Below the pieces are notes generated by a model. That model was given only the letters and a program-made list of their open reading frames with translations. It searched no databases and had not been told where the DNA came from. From assembly GCA_946886075.1 (NCBI GenBank), contig CAMPHR010000063.1, forward strand, positions 1-10,739: a stretch of 10,739 nucleotides of DNA. The letters are read 5' to 3'. This DNA is from an uncultured Novosphingobium sp. (GTDB lineage: Bacteria; Pseudomonadota; Alphaproteobacteria; Sphingomonadales; Sphingomonadaceae). Made by a program: the position numbers and the translations under genes. Of this stretch, positions 1 to 6,167 are shown piece by piece; within the stretch, counting starts at the first letter, position 1, and every line of letters starts with the position of its first letter.

Positions 1-25
1 CCGCAAGGAAGGGAAGAAGAAGTAA
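1..25 (+). CDS. rplF: 50S ribosomal protein L6, C-terminal end (partial)
   Basis: Only the last seven codons and the stop are present; they read RKEGKKK followed by TAA at 23-25. A basic Lys-rich tail of this kind is typical of bacterial L6, and rplF is the gene expected directly upstream of rplR in the spc operon. The stop lies one base before the rplR start, so the two genes are almost certainly co-transcribed and translationally coupled. The identification depends mostly on gene order, because the visible peptide is too short to be diagnostic. Confidence 0.8.
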
Positions 26-26
26 G

Positions 27-380
27 ATGGCAAAGCTTTCCCTCTTCGCGCGGCGTCGTCGCCGCGTTCGCACCGCGCTCAAGGCTGTTTCGGGCGCTCG
101 TCCCCGCCTTAGCGTTCACCGTTCGGGCCGTCACATCTACGCCCAGGTCATCGACGATGCGCAGGGCAAGACCCTGGCGTCGGCCTCGACCCTAGACAAG
201 GATGTGCGCGGGAAGACCGGTGCCACTTCCGAAGCCGCTGCCGATGTCGGCAAGCGCGTCGCCGCTGCGGCGACTGCTGCCGGCGTCACCCAGGTCGTGT
301 TCGACCGTGGTGGTTTCCTGTTCCATGGCCGCGTCAAGGCGCTGGCCGATGCGGCCCGTGAAGCCGGGCTGGAGTTCTGA
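27..380 (+). CDS. rplR: 50S ribosomal protein L18
   Basis: This encodes a 117-residue L18, the protein that binds 5S rRNA and places it in the central protuberance of the large ribosomal subunit. The N-terminus is strongly basic (FARRRRRVR, residues 7-15) as expected for rRNA contact. The family hallmarks follow: [20 protein letters not shown] in the first half and [20 protein letters not shown] near the end. Length matches the usual 115-120 residues. The ATG at 27 follows the rplF stop by one base and is preceded by purine-rich sequence (GAAGGGAAGAAG) inside the rplF tail, which can serve as ribosome binding site. The gene ends three bases before rpsE, and its last codons contain the rpsE Shine-Dalgarno. 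No anomaly is seen. Confidence 0.97.
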   Translation: MAKLSLFARRRRRVRTALKAVSGARPRLSVHRSGRHIYAQVIDDAQGKTLASASTLDKDVRGKTGATSEAAADVGKRVAAAATAAGVTQVVFDRGGFLFHGRVKALADAAREAGLEF

Positions 381-383
381 CAT

Positions 384-1106
384 ATGGCTGACGAAAACGA
401 TATCCAGGCCCAGCCGGGCGCACCCGCCGCTGTCGAAGGTGGCGAGCAGCAGACCGAGGGCCGTGGTCCCGGGCGTGGTCGTGGCCGTGGCGGCGATCGC
501 AACCGTGGCGAGCGCGGCGGCCGTGGCCGTCGCGACGACCGTCGCGGTGGCAACCGTGACGAGGAACAGGGTGAAGAGCTGATCGAGAAGCTGGTTCACA
601 TCAACCGCGTCTCGAAGACCGTGAAGGGCGGTAAGCGCTTCGGTTTCGCTGCTCTGGTCGTCGTCGGCGACGGCAAGGGCCGTGCGGGCTTCGGCCATGG
701 CAAGGCGCGCGAAGTGCCTGAAGCCATCAGCAAGGCGACCGCTTCTGCCAAGAAGGCGATGGTTCGCGTTCCGCTGAAGGAAGGCCGCACGCTGCACCAT
801 GATGGCCTGGGCCATTTCGGTGCGGGCAAGGTGACGGTTCGTTCGGCTCCGGCCGGTACGGGCATCATCGCCGGTGGTCCGATGCGCGCTGTGTTCGAAA
901 GCCTCGGCGTCGCTGACGTCGTGACCAAGTCGAACGGCACGTCGAACCCCTATAACATGATCCGTGCAACCTTCGCGGCGCTGGGCGAACAGACCAGCCC
1001 GAAGTCGGTGGCGCAGCGTCGTGGCAAGAAGGTCGCTGATCTTCTGCGCCGTGGTGGTGCCTCGGCCGAAGTCGCGCAGGCTGATGCCGAAGCGATTGCG
1101 GAGTAA
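384..1106 (+). CDS. rpsE: 30S ribosomal protein S5 with Arg-Gly-rich N-terminal extension
   Basis: This is S5, a small-subunit protein near the decoding centre that contributes to translational accuracy and lines the mRNA entry path. The core begins near residue 65 ([20 protein letters not shown]) and continues through [20 protein letters not shown] and the C-terminal domain with [15 protein letters not shown]. At 240 residues it is much longer than the roughly 166-residue E. coli protein. The excess is mostly an N-terminal extension of about 55 residues: acidic and Gln/Pro-rich to residue 25, then RG/RGG repeats at about 26-57. A C-terminal Ala/Glu tail adds a little. Extensions of this kind are known to me from sphingomonads. 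The ATG at 384 is three bases after rplR and has GGAG at 371-374 as ribosome binding site. Confidence 0.97.
   Translation: MADENDIQAQPGAPAAVEGGEQQTEGRGPGRGRGRGGDRNRGERGGRGRRDDRRGGNRDEEQGEELIEKLVHINRVSKTVKGGKRFGFAALVVVGDGKGRAGFGHGKAREVPEAISKATASAKKAMVRVPLKEGRTLHHDGLGHFGAGKVTVRSAPAGTGIIAGGPMRAVFESLGVADVVTKSNGTSNPYNMIRATFAALGEQTSPKSVAQRRGKKVADLLRRGGASAEVAQADAEAIAE
460..563 (+). repeat. Imperfect 6-nt-step repeat encoding RG/RGG motifs in rpsE
   Basis: A CGTGG-type unit recurs in steps of about six bases (GGCCGTGG, GGGCGTGG, GGTCGTGG, AACCGTGG and variants). This encodes the Arg-Gly-rich part of the S5 extension at about residues 26-57. The repeat is degenerate and in frame, so unit gain or loss by slippage would preserve the reading frame. 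It is low-complexity coding sequence, not a mobile repeat. Confidence 0.6.
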
Positions 1107-1111
1107 CAGAC

Positions 1112-1288
1112 ATGGCGAAGATCAAGATCAAGCAGATCGGTTCGCCGATCCGCCGTCCCGAAGCCCAGAAGAAGATTCTGATCGGCCTCGGCCTCGGCAA
1201 GATGCACCGCGTGGTGGAACTGGAAGATACTGCGGAAGTCCGCGGTGCCATCGCCAAGCTTCCCCACATGGTTGCGGTGGTCGACTAA
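1112..1288 (+). CDS. rpmD: 50S ribosomal protein L30
   Basis: This short gene encodes 58 residues beginning [20 protein letters not shown] and containing [20 protein letters not shown], which is the standard small bacterial L30 fold. Its product binds 23S rRNA in the large subunit. The length is normal for bacterial L30 (about 58-61 residues). The ATG at 1112 comes five bases after the rpsE stop and is preceded by GGAG at 1100-1103, eight bases upstream, overlapping the end of rpsE. The order rpsE-rpmD-rplO is the conserved spc order. What is unusual is downstream: 265 bp separate this gene from rplO, whereas the preceding spc genes here are 1-5 bp apart. Confidence 0.97.
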   Translation: MAKIKIKQIGSPIRRPEAQKKILIGLGLGKMHRVVELEDTAEVRGAIAKLPHMVAVVD

Positions 1289-1553
1289 GTCGCGCTCCTC
1301 TGCCGCAGGCGGGAGTGGATACACAGCCTTGCCGCGCAAGCGGCTAGGCGAAGTTGGAGAGGGCAGAGCGAGGCGCGATGCTTCGAGATGGCCCTCACCA
1401 CTGCGACTAGGGCCTGCTGCGCAGACCCAAGTCTCGTTACCTCTCCCGCTTGCGGGAGAGGTTTACGTTTTTCTGCGGAGGCGCTATCGGCGCTTCCTTC
1501 ATCGATTCCCGCCGCGGGAGTCAGCGCGAACATAGCGAAAGCGAGTGCACGAA
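1289..1553. repeat. Repeat-like palindromic spacer between rpmD and rplO
   Basis: This 265-bp gap contains no supportable gene. It carries a series of inverted repeats: GCCGC/GCGGC around 1331-1344, GAGGGC (1359-1364) with GCCCTC (1391-1396), GGCCCT (1390-1395) with AGGGCC (1409-1414), and the perfect hairpin at 1439-1462. The left edge (about 1295-1317) has a degenerate CTCCTCTGCCGCAGGCGGGAG palindrome resembling that hairpin. The architecture, with palindromes at both edges and mixed stems between, resembles the dispersed intergenic repeats common in sphingomonad genomes. Membership in a repeat family is inferred from its look and was not tested by a genome search. Confidence 0.55.
1439..1472 (+). 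terminator. Terminator-like hairpin with T-rich tail inside the spc operon
   Basis: ACCTCTCCCGC (1439-1449) pairs perfectly with GCGGGAGAGGT (1452-1462), an 11-bp GC-rich stem with a two-base TT gap. The sequence then runs TTTACGTTTTT to 1472. This has the form of an intrinsic terminator, although the T-tract is interrupted by ACG. It lies about 150 bp after rpmD and 80 bp before rplO. It may attenuate transcription into rplO, or it may simply be the end palindrome of a dispersed repeat. Confidence 0.5.
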
Positions 1554-2078
1554 ATGACGAAGCTTAACGAACTCAATGACAATGCCGGCGCCCGCAAGGG
1601 CCGGATGCGCGTCGGCCGTGGTATCGGCTCGGGCAAGGGCAAGACCGCAGGGCGCGGCCAGAAGGGTGCGAAGGCACGTTCGGGCGTCGCGATCAACGGC
1701 TTTGAGGGTGGCCAGATGCCGCTCCACATGCGTCTGCCGAAGCGCGGCTTCAACAACATCTTCGCCAAGGATTACGCGATCGTAAACCTGGGCGCGCTGC
1801 AGAAAGCGATTGACGCTGGCAGGCTCGACGCCAACGCCACCATCGACCATGCGGCGCTCAAGGGCGCTGCGCTGGCTCGCGGCGGCAAGGACGGCGTCCG
1901 TCTTCTCGCCAAGGGCGAACTGACGGCCAAGCTCAACCTGCTCGTCGCTGGTGCGTCGAAGGGCGCCGTCGAAGCGGTCGAGAAGGCTGGCGGCAAGGTC
2001 GAAGTGATCGCCGTTGTCCCGGCTGCCGAAAAGGCTGCTGCCAAGAAGGGCAGCGCCAAGGCCGCCAAGAAGGCTTGA
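1554..2078 (+). CDS. rplO: 50S ribosomal protein L15
   Basis: This encodes L15, a 23S rRNA-binding protein of the large subunit. The N-terminal glycine-rich rRNA-binding arm is clear: [20 protein letters not shown] followed by [10 protein letters not shown], then [18 protein letters not shown]. The protein has 174 residues against about 144 in E. coli, with the excess in an Ala/Lys-rich C-terminal tail ([18 protein letters not shown]). I chose the ATG at 1554 because it gives the usual MTKLNEL start. A GTG at 1545 in the same frame would add only three residues. Neither start has a strong Shine-Dalgarno; GCGAG at 1541-1545 is the best candidate. An intrinsic terminator starts 26 bp after the stop, which separates the gene from secY. 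Confidence 0.95.
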   Translation: MTKLNELNDNAGARKGRMRVGRGIGSGKGKTAGRGQKGAKARSGVAINGFEGGQMPLHMRLPKRGFNNIFAKDYAIVNLGALQKAIDAGRLDANATIDHAALKGAALARGGKDGVRLLAKGELTAKLNLLVAGASKGAVEAVEKAGGKVEVIAVVPAAEKAAAKKGSAKAAKKA

Positions 2079-2103
2079 ACTGAGCCGTAAGGCTTGCAAG
2101 CAT

Positions 2104-2143
2104 GGCCCCGCTGCCCGATATGGGTGAGCGGGGCCTTGTGTTT
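2104..2143 (+). terminator. Rho-independent terminator after rplO
   Basis: GGCCCCGCT (2104-2112) pairs perfectly with AGCGGGGCC (2127-2135). The 14-base loop can pair further (CCC 2114-2116 with GGG 2122-2124). A TTGTGTTT tail follows at 2136-2143. The position just after the rplO stop fits termination of the upstream ribosomal-protein transcript, although read-through into secY cannot be excluded. Confidence 0.8.
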
Positions 2144-2157
2144 CGGGCGGGAAGCCC

Positions 2158-2190
2158 TTCATTCTCGGCTCCGATGGAGTTCAGAATGAA
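2158..2190 (+). other. Two-tier hairpin in the secY leader region
   Basis: TTCATTCT (2158-2165) is perfectly complementary to AGAATGAA (2183-2190). Inside it, CTCC (2169-2172) can pair with GGAG (2176-2179) around a three-base loop. There is no T-tract, so it is not a terminator. It sits between the rplO terminator and secY, where it could be an operator or a 5' untranslated-region structure. No function is demonstrated. Confidence 0.4.
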
Positions 2191-2295
2191 CGGTGTGAAT
2201 TTCCGTGTTCGACAGCGTTCGATCACCCCGCTAAGGGGTTAGCGATTCCGCTCCGGGTACCTCAATCCGGCAAGATGTTTTGAAGGGCAGCCAAG

Positions 2296-3660
2296 ATGGC
2301 ATCGAGAGCCGACCAGCTCGCATCCAATCTCAGCCTGGCAAAGTTCAGCCAGGCGACCGACCTCAAGAAGCGCCTGTGGTTTACGCTGGGCGCGCTGATC
2401 GTGTTCCGCTTCTTGAGCTTCGTGCCGCTGCCGGGCGTCGATCCGACCGCGCTGTCACAGCTCTACAAGCAGACCAACGGCGGTGTCCTGGACATCTTCA
2501 ACACCTTCTCGGGTGGATCGCTTTCGCGCATGAGCCTCATTGCGCTCGGCGTAATGCCCTATATCACCGCCTCGATCGTTGTGCAGCTCGCGGCCAGCCT
2601 TTCGCCGCAACTCGCGGCGATCAAGAAGGAAGGTGAGAGCGGGCGCAAGAAGCTCAACCAATATACCCGCTACGGCACAGTCGGGCTTACCGCCGTGCAG
2701 GGCTATTTCATCGCCGTCGGCCTTGAAAGCTTCGGCGCGCAGTCTGGCGTGCAGGCCGTCGTCGACCCGGGCTTCCTGTTCCGCATCGCCGCCGTCGTGT
2801 CGCTGATCGGCGGTACGATGTTCCTGATGTGGCTGGGTGAACAGATCACCTCGCGCGGCATTGGCAATGGCGTGTCGCTCATCATCATGGCGGGCATTGT
2901 CGCGCAGCTTCCGGTGACGCTCAGCAATTTGTTCAAGTCAGGCAGCGAAGGGTCGATTTCGGGCCTGCTGATCGTGATGGTCGTCGCGCTGGCGGTCGGC
3001 CTCATCCTGCTGATCTGCTTCATGGAGCGCGCGCAGCGCCGGGTGTTGATCCAGTATCCTAAGCGTCAGACCCGGCAGGGACTGATGCAGGCTGACCGCA
3101 GCCATCTGCCGCTCAAGGTCAATACCGCGGGCGTGATCCCGCCGATCTTTGCAAGCTCGCTGCTGCTGATGCCGCTCACCATTTCGCAGTTTGCCGGGAA
3201 CACCGTTGCTGGCGAAAGCAGGCTGGGTGATTTCGTGCTGACGCTGAACCAATATCTGTCGCATGGCAGCCCGGTTTACATGGCGCTCTACGGCCTCGGC
3301 ATCGTGTTCTTCTGTTTCTTCTACACGGCCGTCGTGTTCAATCCGGAAGAGACCGCCGATAATCTCAAGCGGAATGGCGGGTTCATTCCCGGTATCCGTC
3401 CGGGCAAGAACACGGAAAATTATCTGGACTATGTCCTGACGCGGATCACGGTCATCGGTGCGGCTTACTTGGCTATCATCTGCCTGGTGCCGGAATTCGC
3501 GATCGCCCGGGCGGGGATACCATTCTATCTCGGCGGGACCAGCCTGCTGATCGTGGTGAACGTCACCGTCGATACCGTGACCCAGATCCAGAGCCATTTG
3601 CTGGCCCACCAATATGGGGATCTGATCAAAAAGGCCAAGCTGAAGGGACGGCTCCGTTAA
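2296..3660 (+). CDS. secY: Protein translocase subunit SecY
   Basis: SecY is the channel-forming subunit of the SecYEG translocon in the inner membrane, which exports unfolded proteins and inserts membrane proteins. The 454-residue product has about ten hydrophobic segments, starting at about residues 26-45 (WFTLGALIVFRFLSFVPLPG). The plug/TM2 region with GGSLSRMSLIALGVMPYI lies at 73-90. The cytosolic loop motif YPKRQTR is present, and the C-terminus is conserved (QSHLLAHQYGDLIKKAKLKG). Length is normal for alphaproteobacteria. The ATG at 2296 is preceded by GAAGGG at 2282-2287. It lies 217 bp after rplO, beyond a terminator, and 42 bp before adk, so a secY-adk transcript is likely. I could not identify a convincing promoter. 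Confidence 0.98.
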   Translation: MASRADQLASNLSLAKFSQATDLKKRLWFTLGALIVFRFLSFVPLPGVDPTALSQLYKQTNGGVLDIFNTFSGGSLSRMSLIALGVMPYITASIVVQLAASLSPQLAAIKKEGESGRKKLNQYTRYGTVGLTAVQGYFIAVGLESFGAQSGVQAVVDPGFLFRIAAVVSLIGGTMFLMWLGEQITSRGIGNGVSLIIMAGIVAQLPVTLSNLFKSGSEGSISGLLIVMVVALAVGLILLICFMERAQRRVLIQYPKRQTRQGLMQADRSHLPLKVNTAGVIPPIFASSLLLMPLTISQFAGNTVAGESRLGDFVLTLNQYLSHGSPVYMALYGLGIVFFCFFYTAVVFNPEETADNLKRNGGFIPGIRPGKNTENYLDYVLTRITVIGAAYLAIICLVPEFAIARAGIPFYLGGTSLLIVVNVTVDTVTQIQSHLLAHQYGDLIKKAKLKGRLR

Positions 3661-3702
3661 AGGCGCATCAGCGCCAGCGCGAGAACAGGGGAGTATGCGC
3701 AC

Positions 3703-4359
3703 ATGAATATCATTCTGCTGGGCCCTCCAGGAGCAGGGAAGGGCACGCAGGCGAGCCGTTTGGTCGAAAGCCGCGGCATGGTGCAGTTGTCGACGGGCGA
3801 CATGCTGCGCGCTGCGGTCAAGGCTCAGACGCCGGTTGGCCTCAAAGCCAAGGCCGTGATGGAAGCAGGCGAACTCGTTTCCGATGAGATCGTGTCCGGT
3901 ATCATTGGGGAAGCGTTGGATGGCCTCGCTCCCGGCACCGGCGTGATTTTCGATGGCTATCCGCGTACCGAGGCCCAGGCTCATTCGCTGGATTCCATTC
4001 TCGCCGATCGGGACCGCACGCTTGATCATGTGATCGAGCTTGATGTGGACGAAGATGCGCTGGTGGAACGGATCACTGGCCGCTTTACGTGCGCGGTTTG
4101 TGGAGAGGGCTATCACGACAGCTTCAAGCAGCCCAAGGTCAAAGACGAGTGCGACAAATGCCACGCGCATGAGTTCAAGCGCCGCCCGGACGACAATGAA
4201 GAAACCGTGCGGACGCGCATGGCCGAGTATCGTGCGAAAACCGCTCCGATCCTCCCGATCTATGAAGCACGCGGCATTGTGTCGCGGGTCGATGGCATGG
4301 CTGACATGGATGATGTGACTGCGGCGATCGCGGCCATATTGGATGGGGCCAAGGCTTGA
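3703..4359 (+). CDS. adk: Adenylate kinase, zinc-lid type
   Basis: This enzyme catalyses ATP + AMP = 2 ADP in the cytoplasm and sets adenylate energy charge. The P-loop GPPGAGKGT is at residues 7-15, the AMP-binding segment follows (STGDMLR, 30-36), and FDGYPRT is at 83-89. The long LID domain contains four cysteines in CxxC pairs at 130/133 and 150/153, the pattern of a zinc-stabilised lid. E. coli Adk lacks these cysteines. The arginines of the C-terminal part (RRPDDNEETVRTR, 160-172) are present. Length (218) is normal for a long-lid form. GGGGAG at 3688-3693 lies nine bases before the ATG. secY-adk is a conserved pair, but the usual next genes (rpsM onward) are missing here. Confidence 0.98.
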   Translation: MNIILLGPPGAGKGTQASRLVESRGMVQLSTGDMLRAAVKAQTPVGLKAKAVMEAGELVSDEIVSGIIGEALDGLAPGTGVIFDGYPRTEAQAHSLDSILADRDRTLDHVIELDVDEDALVERITGRFTCAVCGEGYHDSFKQPKVKDECDKCHAHEFKRRPDDNEETVRTRMAEYRAKTAPILPIYEARGIVSRVDGMADMDDVTAAIAAILDGAKA

Positions 4360-4397
4360 GCTAATTTCTTCCGTCGGCCATCGACGAGAGGAAAAGA

Positions 4398-4936
4398 ATG
4401 CGAACTTGGCTCCCGCTGCCCTTGTCACCGCACTCGCTTGGGGAACCTCAGCACCGGCGGAGGTGAGATCAGCCAATGATCTCGGCTTCTTTGTAGCGAG
4501 TAGCGTCAGGATCAAACGGGACGCACGGTCGATCTACACCCTGGTCGCCAAGCCCGCACGCTGGTGGAGCCGAGAGCACAGCTACAGCGGTGACGCCGCT
4601 AACCTCAGCATGGATCCGCGCGCAGGCGGCTGCTTTCGCGAGCGGCTCCTGGGGGCGGACGGGAGCGCGGGGAGCGTGGAGCATGCACGTACAATATTGG
4701 CTGAGCCCTATAAGCGGCTGAGATTGTCCGGCGCGCTTGGTCCGCTGCAAGCCGATGCGGTGATCGGAACTCTTGAATTCACCCTCACCCCCGCCGACAA
4801 GGGTGTCGAGGTGACGATCAGCTATATAGCAGCGGGCTCGATGCGAACCGACCCCAGGCAGATCGCGCCAGTCATCGACAGGGTTCTGGCTGAGCAACTC
4901 GCAAGCTTGAAGCGCGTCGCCGAACAGGGAGGCTGA
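4398..4936 (+). pseudogene. Secreted SRPBCC-fold protein, apparent frameshift in the signal peptide
   Basis: From about 4407 onward the frame encodes a protein with an SRPBCC (START/Bet v1-like, AHSA1 or polyketide-cyclase type) look: AKPARWWSREHSYSGDAANL, DPRAGGCFRERL, LRLSGALGPLQADAVIGTLE. Such proteins bind hydrophobic ligands, but the ligand here is unknown. The part after the start looks like a signal peptide (LAPAALVTALAWGTSAPA, then E), with an APA cleavage site. This frame has no well-placed start: its only ATG, at 4343, lies inside adk without a Shine-Dalgarno. The well-placed ATG at 4398, with GAGG at 4388-4391, is in the neighbouring frame and stops after about 22 codons. One extra T near 4406 (ACT TTG GCT) would join the two into MRTLAPAALV... 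The lesion may be real or a sequencing error; an unrecognised start is the alternative. Confidence 0.6.
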
Positions 4937-4952
4937 CCTTCAGCTGACATCT

Positions 4953-4976
4953 GACAAGCCGATCTGCGTACTTGTC
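4953..4976. other. Inverted repeat between the SRPBCC gene and the acyltransferase gene
   Basis: GACAAG (4953-4958) is complementary to CTTGTC (4971-4976) with a 12-base loop, 17 bp after the SRPBCC stop. The following bases (GGGGTCCTCC) are not T-rich, so it is at best a weak terminator or an operator-like site. Apart from this, the 98-bp gap (4937-5034) holds nothing I can name. Confidence 0.25.
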
Positions 4977-5034
4977 GGGGTCCTCCTCCACCATCTTAAC
5001 CGATTGATTGCTATTTCGTTGCTAATGTGTCCAG

Positions 5035-6075
5035 GTGACTGGCCCGCCTTCCCGAACCCGCCTGTTGGAGTTGGATGCCCTAAGAGGCATCGGCGCGCTA
5101 TGCGTTCTTGTCTTCCACTATTCGACGCGCTTTCACGAGCTATTTCCCCAAGCAGCGCATGTGCCATTCAGCTTTCCCGGCGGAAATTACCGGGTGCTCC
5201 TGTTCTTTACCATTTCCGGGTTCGCGATCTTCTTCACGCTGGACCGGATTGGCAGCGTCAGCGATTTCGTCGTCAACCGTGTGGCGCGGCTTTATCCCGC
5301 CTATCTGGTGGCGATGCTGCTCACGCTATCAATAGAATATTTGGCGAAGGCAACCCAGCTGCTGGTGGGGCCCGGGGCGATCATCGCGAACATCACGATG
5401 CTCCAAGGCTTTGCGTTTCTGCCTGAGGTGGACGGCGCTTACTGGACCTTGACCGTGGAGATCGCCTTTTACTTCTGCATGATATCCATTTGGAAATGGA
5501 TCGGATTGAAGAGGCTTGAGCCGATGCTCGCGCTCTGGCTCGCGGTTCGGGCGGTGTACGGGCTGTGGCCGGATATGCCCGAGCGGATCGTGATGCTGTT
5601 CGTGCTCAGATATCTTCCTTTCTTCGTAATCGGCATATTGTCGTACCGCGTCTGGTCGGGGCAGCGGAGTTGGCGGCAGCAGGCCCCCTATGCGGGGATG
5701 GCGCTGCTCTCCGTCGCGTTCATGGAGAGTTGGGACGTCACCGTCATGGCGTGCCTCCTGCTTGGAGGCTTTGCGGCGCTGATTCGGGGGCGATTGCAGT
5801 GGATCGCGGCACGCCCGCTGCTCTGGATGGGAGGGATCAGCTATTCTTTCTACTTGATCCATCAGCATGTCGGCTTTGTGGTCATGCTGAAAATGACTGA
5901 GCAGGGCTACAGTCCCTGGCTTGCCTTCTTCTCGGCATTCCTCCTCGCGCTGATCCTGGGCGCGGGCATCAACAGGTTGGTGGAGCGGCCTGCAGGTGAG
6001 GCGATAATATCCTGGTGGCGTCGGCGGCGTCGAAAGACGCTGGTGCAGCCGGAAGTCTCGTCGCGCCCGGCTTAA
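5035..6075 (+). CDS. Membrane acyltransferase (acyltransferase-3 family)
   Basis: This 346-residue integral membrane protein belongs by sequence to the acyltransferase-3 (OafA/NolL-type) family, which O-acylates sugars of exopolysaccharide, lipopolysaccharide or glycolipids. Motifs run in the family order: ELDALRGIGALCVLVFHYS with Arg17 and the likely catalytic His28, LLFFTISGFAIFF (55-67), FVVNRVARLYPAY (78-90), YWTLTVEIAFYF (136-147, with Glu142), and GGISYSFYLIHQHVG near the C-terminus. About ten hydrophobic segments are visible. There is no C-terminal SGNH domain; the protein ends in a basic tail (SWWRRRRRKT). The GTG at 5035 is the only start between the upstream in-frame stop (5023-5025) and the first motif, but it lacks a clear Shine-Dalgarno. 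A TTG a few codons inside is possible. No glycan-biosynthesis gene is nearby, so the acceptor is unknown. Confidence 0.88.
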   Translation: MTGPPSRTRLLELDALRGIGALCVLVFHYSTRFHELFPQAAHVPFSFPGGNYRVLLFFTISGFAIFFTLDRIGSVSDFVVNRVARLYPAYLVAMLLTLSIEYLAKATQLLVGPGAIIANITMLQGFAFLPEVDGAYWTLTVEIAFYFCMISIWKWIGLKRLEPMLALWLAVRAVYGLWPDMPERIVMLFVLRYLPFFVIGILSYRVWSGQRSWRQQAPYAGMALLSVAFMESWDVTVMACLLLGGFAALIRGRLQWIAARPLLWMGGISYSFYLIHQHVGFVVMLKMTEQGYSPWLAFFSAFLLALILGAGINRLVERPAGEAIISWWRRRRRKTLVQPEVSSRPA

Positions 6076-6116
6076 CGGGGATGCTGGCCTCTCGCTCGTA
6101 GAGATATCTAGCCTGC

Positions 6117-6157
6117 AAAGAAGAACAGGGGCCCGACACTGATGAGCCGAGCCCCTG
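6117..6157 (-). terminator. Rho-independent terminator of the CsgG-like gene
   Basis: Read on the - strand, CAGGGGC (6157-6151) pairs with GCCCCTG (6132-6126). The stem is extended by wobble-tolerant pairs, and a TTCTTCTTT tail follows at 6125-6117. The hairpin starts 10 bases after the - strand stop at 6168-6170. The stem would also form in + strand RNA, but without a T-tract on that side. It separates two convergent genes. Confidence 0.75.
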
Positions 6158-6167
6158 CACCAGAGCC

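Noticed and set aside
1289..1553. A small gene in the rpmD-rplO gap (open frames of 80-130 codons cross it on both strands)
   Set aside because: The frames run through palindromes and into neighbouring genes, lack Shine-Dalgarno sites and have no recognisable product.
1964..2260. Possible sigma-70 promoter before secY (TTCGAC at 2208-2213 with CTAAGG 17 bases on)
   Set aside because: The -10 match is too poor to support, although a promoter somewhere in the gap is expected from the terminator.
4343..4400. ATG at 4343 as the start of the SRPBCC gene, overlapping adk by 17 bp
   Set aside because: It has no Shine-Dalgarno and would place about 20 non-signal residues before the apparent signal peptide. 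The frameshift explanation with the ATG at 4398 fits better.
2938..4515. A 525-codon - strand frame opposite secY and adk
   Set aside because: Both + strand genes are unmistakable, and the antisense product is rich in His/Arg/Asp with no domain. It is a shadow frame.
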